Below, piece by piece: positions 17,513-27,256 of a stretch of DNA of 64,000 bases. The notes beneath the pieces are model-generated. The model ran no database searches, was not told where the DNA came from, and saw nothing but the letters and a program-made list of their open reading frames with translations. The stretch spans positions 1 to 64,000 of the forward strand of contig NZ_JAFLNF010000008.1 of assembly GCF_017313085.1 (NCBI RefSeq), read 5' to 3'. The number at the start of each line of letters is the position of its first letter. Positions within the stretch are counted from its first letter, which is position 1. This DNA comes from Roseibium limicola. Lineage in GTDB: Bacteria; Pseudomonadota; Alphaproteobacteria; Rhizobiales; Stappiaceae. Both the position numbers and the translations under genes were made by a program.

Positions 17513-20434
17513 ATGAGCTACAATTTTGACCCCGAGTTTTATTTAGAAAGTAATCCGGACGTAAAATCAGCGGTAGCGAACGGGCAATTCGCCTCGGCCT
17601 ATGAACATTGGGAACAGCACGGCTGGCGCGAAGGGAGAGACCCGAACGCTTGGTTCGACAGCTCCTATTATCTTGAACAGAACCCGGATGTAGCCGATGC
17701 CGATATAGACCCGCTTCTGCACTTTGTCGTGCATGGAGCCCGCGAAGGGAGAACACCCAGTCAGGCAGTTGCAACGGCGCTGAACAACCCGTTGCCCGGC
17801 CAGGCATCCACTGCCTTTGATGAGGCCGCCTACCTCGACGCCAACCCTGATGTCGCGGCGGCAATACCCGGCGGCTTTGTCAGTGGATACAACCACTGGA
17901 TCTTGTACGGCCAGTTTGAGGGCCGGGACGCCATGTGGTCTGCTGCCGGCCTCGACCTCAGCGACATTGGCTCACAGCTGAGGGGCGATGATTTCAATCT
18001 CACCGCGGGCGTCGATACTGTGACCGGAACCATTAGCAACGACCTCTTCATCGCGGACTATGTTTCTCTCAACGGCGTCGCTCAGGCCACATTAAATCCA
18101 ACAGACATTCTGGATGGTGGCGCTGGCGACGACATTCTCCGTGTCAAAAGCGAAGTGAGTGGCCAGAACGTCATTGTTCCGGCAGCTGATATTTCCGGCA
18201 TCGAGAAACTCGATATCTGGTCGACCTATGGCGATGTCACAGCGAATGTCGGAGGCTACGACGGTCTCACCGCCGTCGACATCGTTTACAGGTTCGGCCA
18301 GAAATACAGCGCGCCCCATTCCGAAGTCACGACGTTGGAAACCAACGCCAACGTCAAGAAAGTCGCTGTCTACTCGGGTCACGCAGGCAGCATTACCGAC
18401 ACGAGTGATGCCGACACCCTTGAAGAAGTCACCTTCACGAAATTCGCCAACAACGGTGGCACCGCTGAATTCACTGTCCGTTCAGATGCGTTCTCAACAT
18501 TGAACCTCAATGACACGAGAATAAATGTGACGATCGAAGCCGCGGATCAGCCGAGAACCTTGACTGTCGTTACCAACGGAACGACCTACTCAAAGGTGAC
18601 AGATCCAACGGCTTCAGCGGTCGAGGTCAAATCCCTGGGCACGAAAAGCGCACTGACGCTAAGCACCGAAACCGCGACAAGCCTCTCCATCAATGCCGAA
18701 GCTGCGTTGCAAATTTCACTGTTCGAAACCGCTCAAATTGGTCAGGTCGACGTCGTATCGACGGCCGGGTCCTCTGTCGAGCTGCGGCACTTGAATACGG
18801 ATATTCCCGTGACAATCGACGCAACAGCGGCGAACGGCGGACTGGATATCAGCAGCTCGGTGCTTGGTGCCCACACAACCTTTCTGGCAGGTTCCGGCCA
18901 GGATATCGTGCGAGCTGAAACCTATGATCAGGCACTCTCTTTGAACGCCGGCGACGATATCCTCTACCTGGATTCAACCAGTCTCGGCACTTCAGGTTTG
19001 ATTGACGGCGGCACCGGTGTGGACCGTCTGGAAATGTCCCTGGAAAATGCTTCTTCAACTGAAGCCGCTCTGCGGAGTCAAATTGCAAACTTCGAAATTC
19101 TGTCCCTCTCCCGCGCCGTCGCTGGAGATGCGACCACGACTGTCGATCTCCAGAATTTTAACGGCATTAATTATGTCCAGACGCCCAATGCCGAAGTGGG
19201 GGCAAGTTCAACCGGAGAAACCCAAAATATCTATGTCCCGGAATTACTGGAGACTGGTGTTTACGCCGGAGAAATGACCGTTGGCGGCATCAAGGTCGTC
19301 TATGACGGCACTGAACGAATGGACGAAATTTACCGACCAATCGCAGAGGCCCTGAACGGACAAATCCTCACAGCGCCGGACTCTATAGAACCTGTCCGAG
19401 CCGAGTACGACGGTGGCGGGGTTTACATCTACTTCCCTGCAAGTGCAGGTGACGTAGGACTGATTGAAATTGAAAACCGCCTAACAAATCTCATTATCTT
19501 GGAAAGTGCAAAGCCTCCACAGGCCAGTGATGATGGTCAACTTAACCTCATCAACTATGCGAACGATGGAACCCTCGAGCTGACGTCCAGCGGTGCCGGA
19601 GCTCACGTGTCACTTGCAGATGACACTGGCGGTGACGACGTCTTCACATTCAAGGTGTCGAGCAGTCGAGGCAACGACAACTCTGGCACTCTGCAGGTCG
19701 ATAATGTCGAGACTGTTAATCTGGTCACGGCCAACGCTACTGGAGGGGCACTACCTCTCATTCCGGCCAAAGCCACGCTCATCAGCACCTCCGCGACGGC
19801 GGTCACAGTGTCAGGTGACACCGGCCTTGAGCTGACCAACACCGGCAACACTGCGATCACGACCTTCGATGCCAGCGGCGTCAAAGCCGCTTCAGAGACC
19901 CTGACCGGCTCTGCGCTCGGAGTGACATTTGTCTCCGACAACGCCGATCAGGCCGCGCAGGTCACGATCACCGGGGGAGAAGGTGACGATCACCTGACCG
20001 GCAATGACGCCGCGGACACGATCACCGGCGGCAAGGGTGTGGATGTGCTGACCGGTGGTGCAGGCAATGACCTCTTCATCGTGACGCCCGTGGCCGGATC
20101 AACATTGGAAATCGACACGATCACCGATTTTTCTTCCGGCGATGCGATCCGGATGAGCAACGCGCAAGCCTCATCTGGTCTGGTTGCCGTCACCGTCTCG
20201 GCGAACTCCCTTGACGAATATCTCGCAGCAGCTGCAAAGCTGTCATCGACCGCGCCAGGCGATCAGAACGTCATCGGCTGGTTTCAGTTCGCAGGCAACA
20301 CTTATGTGGTGCAGGACAACGACACTGCGAACCAAAGCATCTCCAACGGCGTCGATGCGGTCGTCAAGCTGACCGGACTGATCGATCTGTCCGAGACGGC
20401 CATCACTGGCGACAGCACCTTTACCCTCCAGTAA
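17513..20434 (+). CDS. Large secreted S-layer/RTX-like protein with three N-terminal YLxxNPDV units
   Basis: This 973-residue acidic, Thr/Ser/Asp-rich protein has almost no Cys and no signal peptide. Residues 5-42, 48-80 and 102-138 are three copies of a unit: FD--YYLE-NPDV followed by HW--HG-REGRDP. The rest is beta-rich with RTX-type nonapeptides at about 197 (LDGGAGDDILRV) and 820-857 (GGEGDDHLTG, TGGAGNDLFIV). The end (TFTLQ) is a typical type I secretion signal region. It may be exported by the type I system at 2433-7822 or another one. ATG 17513 with GGAG at 17502 is preferred over TTG 17471. A function in cell-surface layering or adhesion is likely but not proven. Confidence 0.82.
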   Translation: MSYNFDPEFYLESNPDVKSAVANGQFASAYEHWEQHGWREGRDPNAWFDSSYYLEQNPDVADADIDPLLHFVVHGAREGRTPSQAVATALNNPLPGQASTAFDEAAYLDANPDVAAAIPGGFVSGYNHWILYGQFEGRDAMWSAAGLDLSDIGSQLRGDDFNLTAGVDTVTGTISNDLFIADYVSLNGVAQATLNPTDILDGGAGDDILRVKSEVSGQNVIVPAADISGIEKLDIWSTYGDVTANVGGYDGLTAVDIVYRFGQKYSAPHSEVTTLETNANVKKVAVYSGHAGSITDTSDADTLEEVTFTKFANNGGTAEFTVRSDAFSTLNLNDTRINVTIEAADQPRTLTVVTNGTTYSKVTDPTASAVEVKSLGTKSALTLSTETATSLSINAEAALQISLFETAQIGQVDVVSTAGSSVELRHLNTDIPVTIDATAANGGLDISSSVLGAHTTFLAGSGQDIVRAETYDQALSLNAGDDILYLDSTSLGTSGLIDGGTGVDRLEMSLENASSTEAALRSQIANFEILSLSRAVAGDATTTVDLQNFNGINYVQTPNAEVGASSTGETQNIYVPELLETGVYAGEMTVGGIKVVYDGTERMDEIYRPIAEALNGQILTAPDSIEPVRAEYDGGGVYIYFPASAGDVGLIEIENRLTNLIILESAKPPQASDDGQLNLINYANDGTLELTSSGAGAHVSLADDTGGDDVFTFKVSSSRGNDNSGTLQVDNVETVNLVTANATGGALPLIPAKATLISTSATAVTVSGDTGLELTNTGNTAITTFDASGVKAASETLTGSALGVTFVSDNADQAAQVTITGGEGDDHLTGNDAADTITGGKGVDVLTGGAGNDLFIVTPVAGSTLEIDTITDFSSGDAIRMSNAQASSGLVAVTVSANSLDEYLAAAAKLSSTAPGDQNVIGWFQFAGNTYVVQDNDTANQSISNGVDAVVKLTGLIDLSETAITGDSTFTLQ

Positions 20435-20470
20435 GCAGCACACACGCTGCGTAGTATCTACGCAAAACAC

Positions 20471-20502
20471 AAAAAAGGCCGGGCAATACACCCGGCCTTT
20501 TG
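20471..20502 (+). terminator. Rho-independent terminator, usable from both strands
   Basis: AAGGCCGGG pairs with CCCGGCCTT across a 7-base loop, with an A-run on the left and TTTT on the right. It lies between the convergent S-layer-like gene and gnd. Confidence 0.88.
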
Positions 20503-20526
20503 CTTGTTCAGATTAACGAAGTCCGA

Positions 20527-21960
20527 TCAGACCGTGTTCATCGCCCAGGGGCCATGGAAGCCGGAGCCGTCCTTGTCGGTGCGTTCAAAGCCGTGGGCGC
20601 CGAAGAAGTCGCGCTGGCCCTGAAGCATGTTGGCGGTCGAGCGTTGCGTCCGCATGATGTCGAAGTAGGACAGCGCCGCAGACAGCGCCGGAACCGGCAG
20701 GCCGTTGAGTGCGCCGACGGCAACCACCTTGCGCAGCGCGCCGTGGGTTTCCTTCAACTTGTCGGCAAAGAACGGCGCCAGCATCAGGTTGCGGCTCGGG
20801 TCTTCGGCCAGAGCGTCGGCCATGTCGTTCAACATGGCAGAGCGAATGATGCAGCCCTCGCGCCAGATCTTGGCGATTTCCGGCAGCGGCATCGACCAGC
20901 CATATTGTTTGGCGGCTTCGAGAATGAGGCCAAAGCCCTGCGCGTAACAGACGATCTTGCCGGCCACCAGAGCGGCTTCCAGCATGTCCGTGGCAATCGC
21001 CGCCTTGTCCAACGCGACAGGAGCCGCGCCGAAGGCTGCTTCGCCGACCTTACGCTCGTCGAGACGGGCCGACATGTTGCGCGATGCGACCGCTGCCTCG
21101 ATGGCACTGGCCGGCGTGCCCAGCATCAGCGCTTCGATGGCTGTCCAGCGGCCCGTGCCCTTCTGGCCGGCCTTGTCGAGGATGATGTCGAGCATCGGCT
21201 TGCCAGTCTCGGGATCCGCCGTGCCGGCGACCTTGTAGGAGATCTCGATCAGGTAGGACTGAAGAATGCCGCCGTTCCAGGTCTCGAACACCTTGCCGAT
21301 TTCTTCCGACGACATGGCCAGACCGTCACGCATCACGCCATAGACTTCGGCGATCATCTGCATGTCGGCATATTCAATGCCATTGTGGACCGTTTTCACC
21401 AGATGGCCGGCACCCGCGTCGCCCAGATGCGCTGCGCAGGGAACGTCGTCGTGCTTGGCGGAAATCGCTTCCAGAATATGGCCCACCTGGTCCCAGGCGC
21501 TTTTCGGGCCACCAGCCATGATCGACGGACCGAAGCGGGCGCCTTCTTCGCCACCCGAAACGCCGATTCCCATGAAGCGCGGACCACTGGTCTGCGAGGC
21601 TGCATCGCGACGGTTGGTGTCGTGGTAGTTGGCATTGCCCGCGTCGATGATCAGATCATCGGCATCCAGCAGCGGTTTCAACGCCTCGATCTGTGCATCG
21701 ACCGCATCGCCCGCCGGAACCATCAGAATGATCGCGCGCGGCTTGGCGATGGCAGCGACAAAGTCTTCCAGGCTTTTGGTGGGAACCAGCTTGTCGGCCA
21801 GCTCTCCCGCTTTTGCAAAGAAGCTGTCCGTCTTTTCAACCGTGCGGTTATAGACCGCGATTCGGAAGCCGTTTTCGGCAATGTTGAGGGCCAGATTGCC
21901 GCCCATGGTGCCAAGCCCGATCAATCCGATCTCGGCCGCCTTTGTCGTTGCCTCGGACAC
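20527..21960 (-). CDS. gnd: 6-phosphogluconate dehydrogenase, decarboxylating
   Basis: This 477-residue enzyme converts 6-phosphogluconate to ribulose 5-phosphate plus CO2 with NADP+, in the pentose phosphate pathway. The N-terminal GLGTMGGNLALN is the Rossmann motif. The active-site/signature region includes SGGEEGARFGPSIMAGG and ILDKAGQKGTGRWT. Length is typical. The start is a GTG at 21960, placed 7 bases after a strong AAGGAGG SD. It stands alone, with a shared terminator at its 3' side. Confidence 0.97.
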   Translation of the reverse strand: MSEATTKAAEIGLIGLGTMGGNLALNIAENGFRIAVYNRTVEKTDSFFAKAGELADKLVPTKSLEDFVAAIAKPRAIILMVPAGDAVDAQIEALKPLLDADDLIIDAGNANYHDTNRRDAASQTSGPRFMGIGVSGGEEGARFGPSIMAGGPKSAWDQVGHILEAISAKHDDVPCAAHLGDAGAGHLVKTVHNGIEYADMQMIAEVYGVMRDGLAMSSEEIGKVFETWNGGILQSYLIEISYKVAGTADPETGKPMLDIILDKAGQKGTGRWTAIEALMLGTPASAIEAAVASRNMSARLDERKVGEAAFGAAPVALDKAAIATDMLEAALVAGKIVCYAQGFGLILEAAKQYGWSMPLPEIAKIWREGCIIRSAMLNDMADALAEDPSRNLMLAPFFADKLKETHGALRKVVAVGALNGLPVPALSAALSYFDIMRTQRSTANMLQGQRDFFGAHGFERTDKDGSGFHGPWAMNTV

Positions 21961-22191
21961 GGTATGCCTCCTTACTCGGGAAATATCTGAATGGATTAAA
22001 CACGGTCTGATAGCCCATGCCGCCGCCTGCCGCTAGCCCCATTTGCCAATTCCCGAAGGGCTGGAACATCTCCCCGCTAGCTGGAAGATCCCCCTGTCAC
22101 GCGGCGGCTTGCCAAAACTGTCATGAAAGCCTGTTAGGGGAAGCGCGAGCCGCAATCCTGTCGCGGCCAGAGATCACAAGGAACTTTCGTC

Positions 22192-23166
22192 ATGAAGAAA
22201 CTTCTGATTGCTGCCGCACTTCTGGCAGCCACCGCCAGCCAGGCCATCGCCGCTGACGGCAAGCTGGTGCTTTACACCTCTCAGCCGAACGCCGACGCCC
22301 AGGCAACCGTGGATGCCTTCAAGGTCGCCAACCCGAATGTCGACGTCGAGTGGGTGCGTGATGGAACCACCAAGATCATGGCCAAGTTGCGGGCCGAATT
22401 TGAAGCCGGTGCGCCCCAGCCCGACGTTCTGCTCATCGCCGACATGGTCACCATGGAAGGCCTGAAGGCTGAAGGCCGTCTGATGGCCCATGAAGGCGCA
22501 GACGTCTCCGCCTACGACCCGAAGATCATGGATGCGGACAAGACATATTTCTCCACCAAGCTGATCACCACCGGCATCATCTACAACACCAACGCACCGA
22601 TGAAGCCGACTTCCTACAAGGACCTACTGAAGCCGGAAGCCAAGGACAAGCTGGCCATGCCGTCGCCACTGACTTCTGGTGCTGCGACCATTCACATGAC
22701 CGCGCTGACCTCCAATCCGGACCTTGGCTGGGCCTATTACGAAGGCCTGGCTGACCAGGGCGCCAACCCGAAGGGCGGCAACGGCGGCACTTACAAGGCG
22801 ATTGCCGGTGGCGAAAAGCTCTATGGCTTCGTCGTCGATTTCCTGCCGGTCCGCGAAAAGCTGAAGGGCGCTCCGGTTGAGTTCGTCTTCCCGACCGAAG
22901 GCGTGTCCGCCGTCACCGAGCCCGCCGCGATCCTTTCCACCGCGCAGAACCCGGATGCCGCAAAGGCCTTCATCGACTTCCTGATCTCCAAGGAAGGTCA
23001 GCAGCTGGCCTCCACCATGGGCTACCTGCCGGCCGACCCGACCGTCGCAGCCCCGGAAGGTTTCCCGGCCCGCGACCAGATCAAGCTGATGGATTTTGAT
23101 CCGAAGGCCGCTCTGGAAGGCGACACCGCCAACAAGATGAAGTTCTCCGAAATCTTCGGCGGCTAA
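22192..23166 (+). CDS. Periplasmic binding protein of an Fbp-type ABC importer
   Basis: This 324-residue protein starts MKKLLIAAALLAATASQAIA, a signal peptide ending at AIA-A. The mature part is of the family 1 solute-binding (FbpA/AfuA/PhnS-like) type: LVLYTSQPNADAQATVDAF, PDVLLIADMVTMEGL, then FPTEGVSAVTEPAAIL. It lacks the adjacent Tyr pair typical of ferric-binding FbpA, so iron(III), 2-aminoethylphosphonate or phosphosugar are all possible ligands. SD AAGGAA precedes ATG 22192. It pairs with the permease at 23448 across a 280-base repeat-containing gap. Confidence 0.85.
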   Translation: MKKLLIAAALLAATASQAIAADGKLVLYTSQPNADAQATVDAFKVANPNVDVEWVRDGTTKIMAKLRAEFEAGAPQPDVLLIADMVTMEGLKAEGRLMAHEGADVSAYDPKIMDADKTYFSTKLITTGIIYNTNAPMKPTSYKDLLKPEAKDKLAMPSPLTSGAATIHMTALTSNPDLGWAYYEGLADQGANPKGGNGGTYKAIAGGEKLYGFVVDFLPVREKLKGAPVEFVFPTEGVSAVTEPAAILSTAQNPDAAKAFIDFLISKEGQQLASTMGYLPADPTVAAPEGFPARDQIKLMDFDPKAALEGDTANKMKFSEIFGG

Positions 23167-23283
23167 GCCTGCGTGCAATCACCAATGCCAGCGGCGCGAG
23201 ACCTCCTTGCGCCGCTGATGCTTTTCTGGCGCAGTTGTCCGCTGTGCCCCCACCGCGCGTCCTGCAAGCCCGTGTTACCTCTT

Positions 23284-23451
23284 CGTCATGCCATGACTTG
23301 ATCATGGCATCCATGCCGTGACCTTGCCACCACCGCAGCCCTTTCGCTTGTCATTCCGGACGGAGCAAGAGCGAAGACCCAAGCTCGGTGAACCACCAGT
23401 CCCAAGGCAAAGCTCCCCTCTCCCCCGTCCTCATCACCCGTCATGCCATGA
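23284..23451. repeat. REP-like palindromes and 13-bp direct repeat before the permease gene
   Basis: A perfect palindrome with arms ATGCCATGA/TCATGGCAT lies at 23288-23310. At about 23351-23387 is a segment beginning TCATTCCGGACGGAGCAAG, resembling dispersed intergenic repeats common in alphaproteobacteria. CGTCATGCCATGA occurs at both 23284-23296 and 23439-23451; the second copy contains the permease start codon. Confidence 0.6.
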
Positions 23452-25163
23452 TCACCACCCTTCGTACCGCCTTCCTCAGAATCGACCGTCTGACCCTGTG
23501 CTTTCTGGTGATCGCACTGACAGCGATCTGCGGCTTGCCGATGGCACTGATGTTCAAGGTCGGTCTGACCACGACCGGCAGCCTTGATGTCGGCCCGCTG
23601 ATAGAGGCCCTGCAAAGTCGCTCGGTTCTGCGGGCCCTTTGGCATTCGCTGGAAAGCAGCACGTTGTCGGCGTTGGGAGCGGTTTTCGTCGGCACGCTGC
23701 TGGCGCTCGTCATCGGGCTGACCGACGTGCGGGCCAAGGGCATCCTGGTGTTTCTCGTGCTGTTGCCGATGATGATCCCGCCGCATGTGACGGCGATTGC
23801 CTGGATCCAGGCCCTCGGCCCTGCCAGCCCGGTGCTGCGCTGGCTCGGCATCGCCCCGGAAATCGGCTCGACCCATCCGCTTTATTCCCGCGAAGGACTG
23901 GTGCTGCTGCTGACCATGCAGAACAGCCCGCTGGTGTTTCTTCTGGTTCGCGCAGCTCTAAGATCCCTGCCCCGAGAACTCTCGGATGCGGCGCGCGTCT
24001 CAGGCTCTGGCACATGGCGCCTGCTTACACGCATCACGCTGCCGCTGCTGGCGCCGTCCCTGCTGGCCGGGTTCGCGCTGGCCTTCGTTGCAGCACTTGG
24101 CAACTTCGGCATGACCGCCCTGATCGGCATTCCGGCACGCTACACCACGTTGCCCGTGCTGATCTGGCGGCGGCTGGCCTCTTTCGGCCCGGATGTGCTG
24201 CCGAACGTCGCCGTCATCTCCATCATCCTGGCGCTGGTCACTCTGGCAGCCCTGCTGCTGCAAGGCATGCTGCAACGAAGGATGCGCTCCAGCCTGATCG
24301 GCCTGCCGCAGGCACCGCTGAGCATTTCTCTAAGAAAAAAACGCCCACTGGTTGAAGCCCTGCTGTGGGGGTTCATCGCGCTCATTCTGGTGCTGCCCGC
24401 AGCCTCGCTGATCGCCACCGCATTGGTCAGAACCTATGGTCTCGATCTGACGGCGGACAGCCTGACCCTGCAAAACTTCACCGAGATCCTCTGGCGCCAG
24501 TCCGTGACGCTACGCGCCTTCAGCAATTCGACCCTGGTCGCCGGGGCTGCTGCCCTGCTGATTGCCGGATTGTCCGTGCCTCTGGCCTATTTCCTCACCT
24601 CTAAGGACCGCCTTGTCCGGCGGTTCTCCGGCTTTGGCGTCGGCCAGGCCGAGATTGCCTTTGCCGTTCCCGGACTGGTGATGTCGATTGCCTTCATTCT
24701 GGCCTTCATCAAGCCACTGCCGCTGCTCAACATCTCGCTCTATGGCACGCTGTGGATCATCCTGGCGGCCTATCTCGCATGCTTCCTGGCCGTCGGGCTG
24801 AAACCGGTGACCGCAGCCTTTCTGCAGATGGATGGCGCGCTGGAAGATGCGGCCAGAGTGGCAGGCGCAGGCTTCGCCCAGCGCATGCGGGTTATCTTCA
24901 CGCCCCTGGTCGCCCCCTCGGCCGCCTCCGGTGCAATCCTGGTGTTTCTCACCGCCTACAACGAAGTCACGGTCTCCGCCCTGCTGTGGTCGACGGGCAG
25001 CGAGACAATCGGCACCACCATCTTCAACTACGAAGATGGTGGCTACACGACGTTGGCAGCGGCCATGTCCGTCGTCGTGGTGGCGGCCACCGTGGCCATC
25101 ATGTCGGCCATGAACCTGCTGAGCCGTCACGTCCCCTCAGGCACGATCCCCTGGCGGGATTGA
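23448..25163 (+). CDS. Fused two-domain permease of Fbp-type ABC importer
   Basis: This 571-residue membrane protein contains two fused transport domains, as in FbpB, with about 12 hydrophobic helices. Each half has an ATPase-contact loop: SDAARVSGSGTWRLLTRITL in the first and EDAARVAGAGFAQRMRVIF in the second. The start is uncertain: ATG 23448 lies inside a repeat copy and has no SD, and GTG 23388 is the alternative. It converges with the ATPase gene, only 22 bases between stops. Confidence 0.88.
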   Translation: MITTLRTAFLRIDRLTLCFLVIALTAICGLPMALMFKVGLTTTGSLDVGPLIEALQSRSVLRALWHSLESSTLSALGAVFVGTLLALVIGLTDVRAKGILVFLVLLPMMIPPHVTAIAWIQALGPASPVLRWLGIAPEIGSTHPLYSREGLVLLLTMQNSPLVFLLVRAALRSLPRELSDAARVSGSGTWRLLTRITLPLLAPSLLAGFALAFVAALGNFGMTALIGIPARYTTLPVLIWRRLASFGPDVLPNVAVISIILALVTLAALLLQGMLQRRMRSSLIGLPQAPLSISLRKKRPLVEALLWGFIALILVLPAASLIATALVRTYGLDLTADSLTLQNFTEILWRQSVTLRAFSNSTLVAGAAALLIAGLSVPLAYFLTSKDRLVRRFSGFGVGQAEIAFAVPGLVMSIAFILAFIKPLPLLNISLYGTLWIILAAYLACFLAVGLKPVTAAFLQMDGALEDAARVAGAGFAQRMRVIFTPLVAPSAASGAILVFLTAYNEVTVSALLWSTGSETIGTTIFNYEDGGYTTLAAAMSVVVVAATVAIMSAMNLLSRHVPSGTIPWRD

Positions 25164-25185
25164 AGTTCTCAGCTGGGCACGCCCC

Positions 25186-26232
25186 TCACTCCGGCAGCAG
25201 CCAGCCGCTCTCAAGGGAAATCGCCAAGGGCTCACCCACGGTCGCCTTGTGGCCGAGGTTGACCAGAACCGGTTGGTCTTGTCCTGCCACGCGAAGATTG
25301 GCTTCCCAGTACCCGCCGCGATACGTCACCCGGTCGACATGTCCCTCCAGCCTTCGTCCCTCGCCGGAGGTGCGCACATGCTCCGGACGGATCATCGCCT
25401 TTGCAGGCCCCTCCTGCGTATCTGTCCGGCAGGGCATTTCAAACGTCTGCCCCGCAATGCTCACCAGCGCCCGATCTCCGCGAACCCGGACGACCTCTGC
25501 CGGCAGGATCGTGCTGCGGCCGATGAAGCTCGCCACCCGCTCGTTGGCGGGGCGGTCATACAGCACTTCAGGCGCATCGGCTTGCAGCACCTCCCCCTTC
25601 CACATCAGCGCCACCTTGCTGGCCAGTGCCATGGCCTCGCGCTGATCGTGGGTGATGAACAACGTCGTCGCACCGCTTCGGGCATGAAACTCCGCCAGCT
25701 CTTCTTCCATCGAGGAGCGCAAATGCGGATCGAGATTGGCCAGGGGCTCGTCCATCAGAACGGTCGTCGCGCCTTGCGCCAGGCACCGGGCCAGAGCCAC
25801 ACGCTGCCGCTGACCGCCCGACAGATCGGCCGGTTTGCGTTCCGCATAAGGCGTCAGCTGCACCGTTTCCAGGCAGGTCGCCGTACGCCCCAGAACCCTT
25901 TGCCGAGAGGCTTTGGCCGCTTCCAGTGGAAACGCCACGTTCTGCCGCACACTCATATGCGGCCACAATGCATAGGACTGGAACACCACACCGACATTGC
26001 GCTCTTCCGGGTCCACATGCCGTTGCGGTCCGGCAACGACGGTCGAGCCCAGGTGGATCTCGCCACCATCGATGCGCTCAAGCCCGGCAATCGAGCGCAG
26101 CAAGGTCGACTTGCCACAGCCGGAAGGGCCCAGCACAACAAAGAAGTCCCGCTCTTCGATGAGAAGGCTGACGTCCTTCAGCGCAGCGTGAGACCCAAAG
26201 CGTTTGGTGACGGATTTCAGACGGATAGACAT
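25186..26232 (-). CDS. ATPase of Fbp/Pot-type ABC importer, encoded on the opposite strand
   Basis: This 348-residue ATPase has Walker A GPSGCGKS, signature LSGGQRQR, Walker B with MDEPLANLD and H-loop ITHDQ, plus a C-terminal TOBE-like region (AMIRPEHVR). It fits the FbpC/PotA/UgpC type and probably serves the binding protein and permease at 22192-25163, although it is transcribed toward them. ATG 26232 matches the family start (MSIRLKSVTKRFG). The LysR gene upstream on the same strand may be co-transcribed. Confidence 0.88.
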   Translation of the reverse strand: MSIRLKSVTKRFGSHAALKDVSLLIEERDFFVVLGPSGCGKSTLLRSIAGLERIDGGEIHLGSTVVAGPQRHVDPEERNVGVVFQSYALWPHMSVRQNVAFPLEAAKASRQRVLGRTATCLETVQLTPYAERKPADLSGGQRQRVALARCLAQGATTVLMDEPLANLDPHLRSSMEEELAEFHARSGATTLFITHDQREAMALASKVALMWKGEVLQADAPEVLYDRPANERVASFIGRSTILPAEVVRVRGDRALVSIAGQTFEMPCRTDTQEGPAKAMIRPEHVRTSGEGRRLEGHVDRVTYRGGYWEANLRVAGQDQPVLVNLGHKATVGEPLAISLESGWLLPE

Positions 26233-26280
26233 GGGCGGGCCAATACCTGTCCAACATGACAAGCTGATTACCATCCAGAC

Positions 26281-27198
26281 TTATGGGGCTGATGAAGCGC
26301 TTGTCGAAGACAGGCTCATCTCGCGAAAACACTCTTCCACATGCTCGGCAAACGCCCTGACGGCTTTGCCGGCCCGAGGACGTTGTTTCATGATGATGTG
26401 GTAGTTGCCGATGTCCGGCAGGTTGTGGCGTTCATCGAGGATCTGCAACGGCGGCTCGACGACGCTGGCGGGAAAAGGCGCAACTGCGAGATCGGCAAGC
26501 AGAGCCGCCTCCTGCCCCGCGCTGTGGAAGCTGGTATAGGAGATCCGGTAGGGCTTTTGCATCCCGTCCAGCGCCATGCGCGCCGCCCGCCGCCAGGGGC
26601 ACCCGGATGTGGCAACCGCCAGCGGCAGCGGATCGCGCTCATAGGCAACGCCGCCCTCAAGCCCCGCCCAGACCAGCGGCTCGGTGAAAACAATATCGCC
26701 GCCCTTGGCCAGGTCGCTGTCGGGCCGTGCCGTGTAAAGCACCAGATCCAGATCCCTATTCTGCATTTCAGCCAGCAGCTTCGGACTGCCATCAATATGC
26801 ACATCGACATTCACCCCCGGATGGGAACGGGCAAAGCGCGAGAGGAATGTCGGCAGGAAACGCGTGCCGAAATCAGACGGGGCACCAAAGCGGACCTCCC
26901 CCTCGACGGAAGGCGACAGGAACAACGCAACGGCTTCATCATTCAGCATGAGGATGCGCCGCGCATAGCCGAGCAAGGCCTCGCCCTCGGAGGTCAGACG
27001 GACTGTCCGCCCCTCCCTTGCAAACACTTGCACGCCGATTAGATTTTCCAGCTTCTTGATCTGCATGGAGACCGCAGATGTGGTCCGCCCAACAAGCTCG
27101 CCAGCCTTGGAAAAGCTCCCGGTTTCCGCAATCACGAGAAAGGTTCGGTAGAGCTCCATGTCGATCAGGATACTACCGGCTGAACTGGCTCGCTCCAT
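26281..27198 (-). CDS. LysR-family transcriptional regulator
   Basis: This 305-residue regulator has an N-terminal winged helix-turn-helix (MELYRTFLVIAETGSFSKAGELVGRTTSAVSMQIKKLE region, about residues 14-50) and a C-terminal LysR substrate domain. ATG 27198 has GAGG upstream; ATG 27207 and 27159 are alternatives. It lies 48 bases before the importer ATPase on the same strand, so it may regulate that transporter. A perfect palindrome containing T-N11-A lies upstream at 27257. Confidence 0.87.
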   Translation of the reverse strand: MERASSAGSILIDMELYRTFLVIAETGSFSKAGELVGRTTSAVSMQIKKLENLIGVQVFAREGRTVRLTSEGEALLGYARRILMLNDEAVALFLSPSVEGEVRFGAPSDFGTRFLPTFLSRFARSHPGVNVDVHIDGSPKLLAEMQNRDLDLVLYTARPDSDLAKGGDIVFTEPLVWAGLEGGVAYERDPLPLAVATSGCPWRRAARMALDGMQKPYRISYTSFHSAGQEAALLADLAVAPFPASVVEPPLQILDERHNLPDIGNYHIIMKQRPRAGKAVRAFAEHVEECFREMSLSSTSASSAP

Positions 27199-27256
27199 CA
27201 GGAACATCCTCTTTTCAAAATTGCTGAAAACGCAACGTCAGACACGGCACTTCATC

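Noticed and set aside
20500-21990. 496-codon plus-strand open frame opposite gnd
   Set aside because: It lies antisense to a fully conserved gnd, its translation is Arg/His/Gln-rich with no recognisable domain, and it has no SD. It is a shadow of GC-rich codon use.
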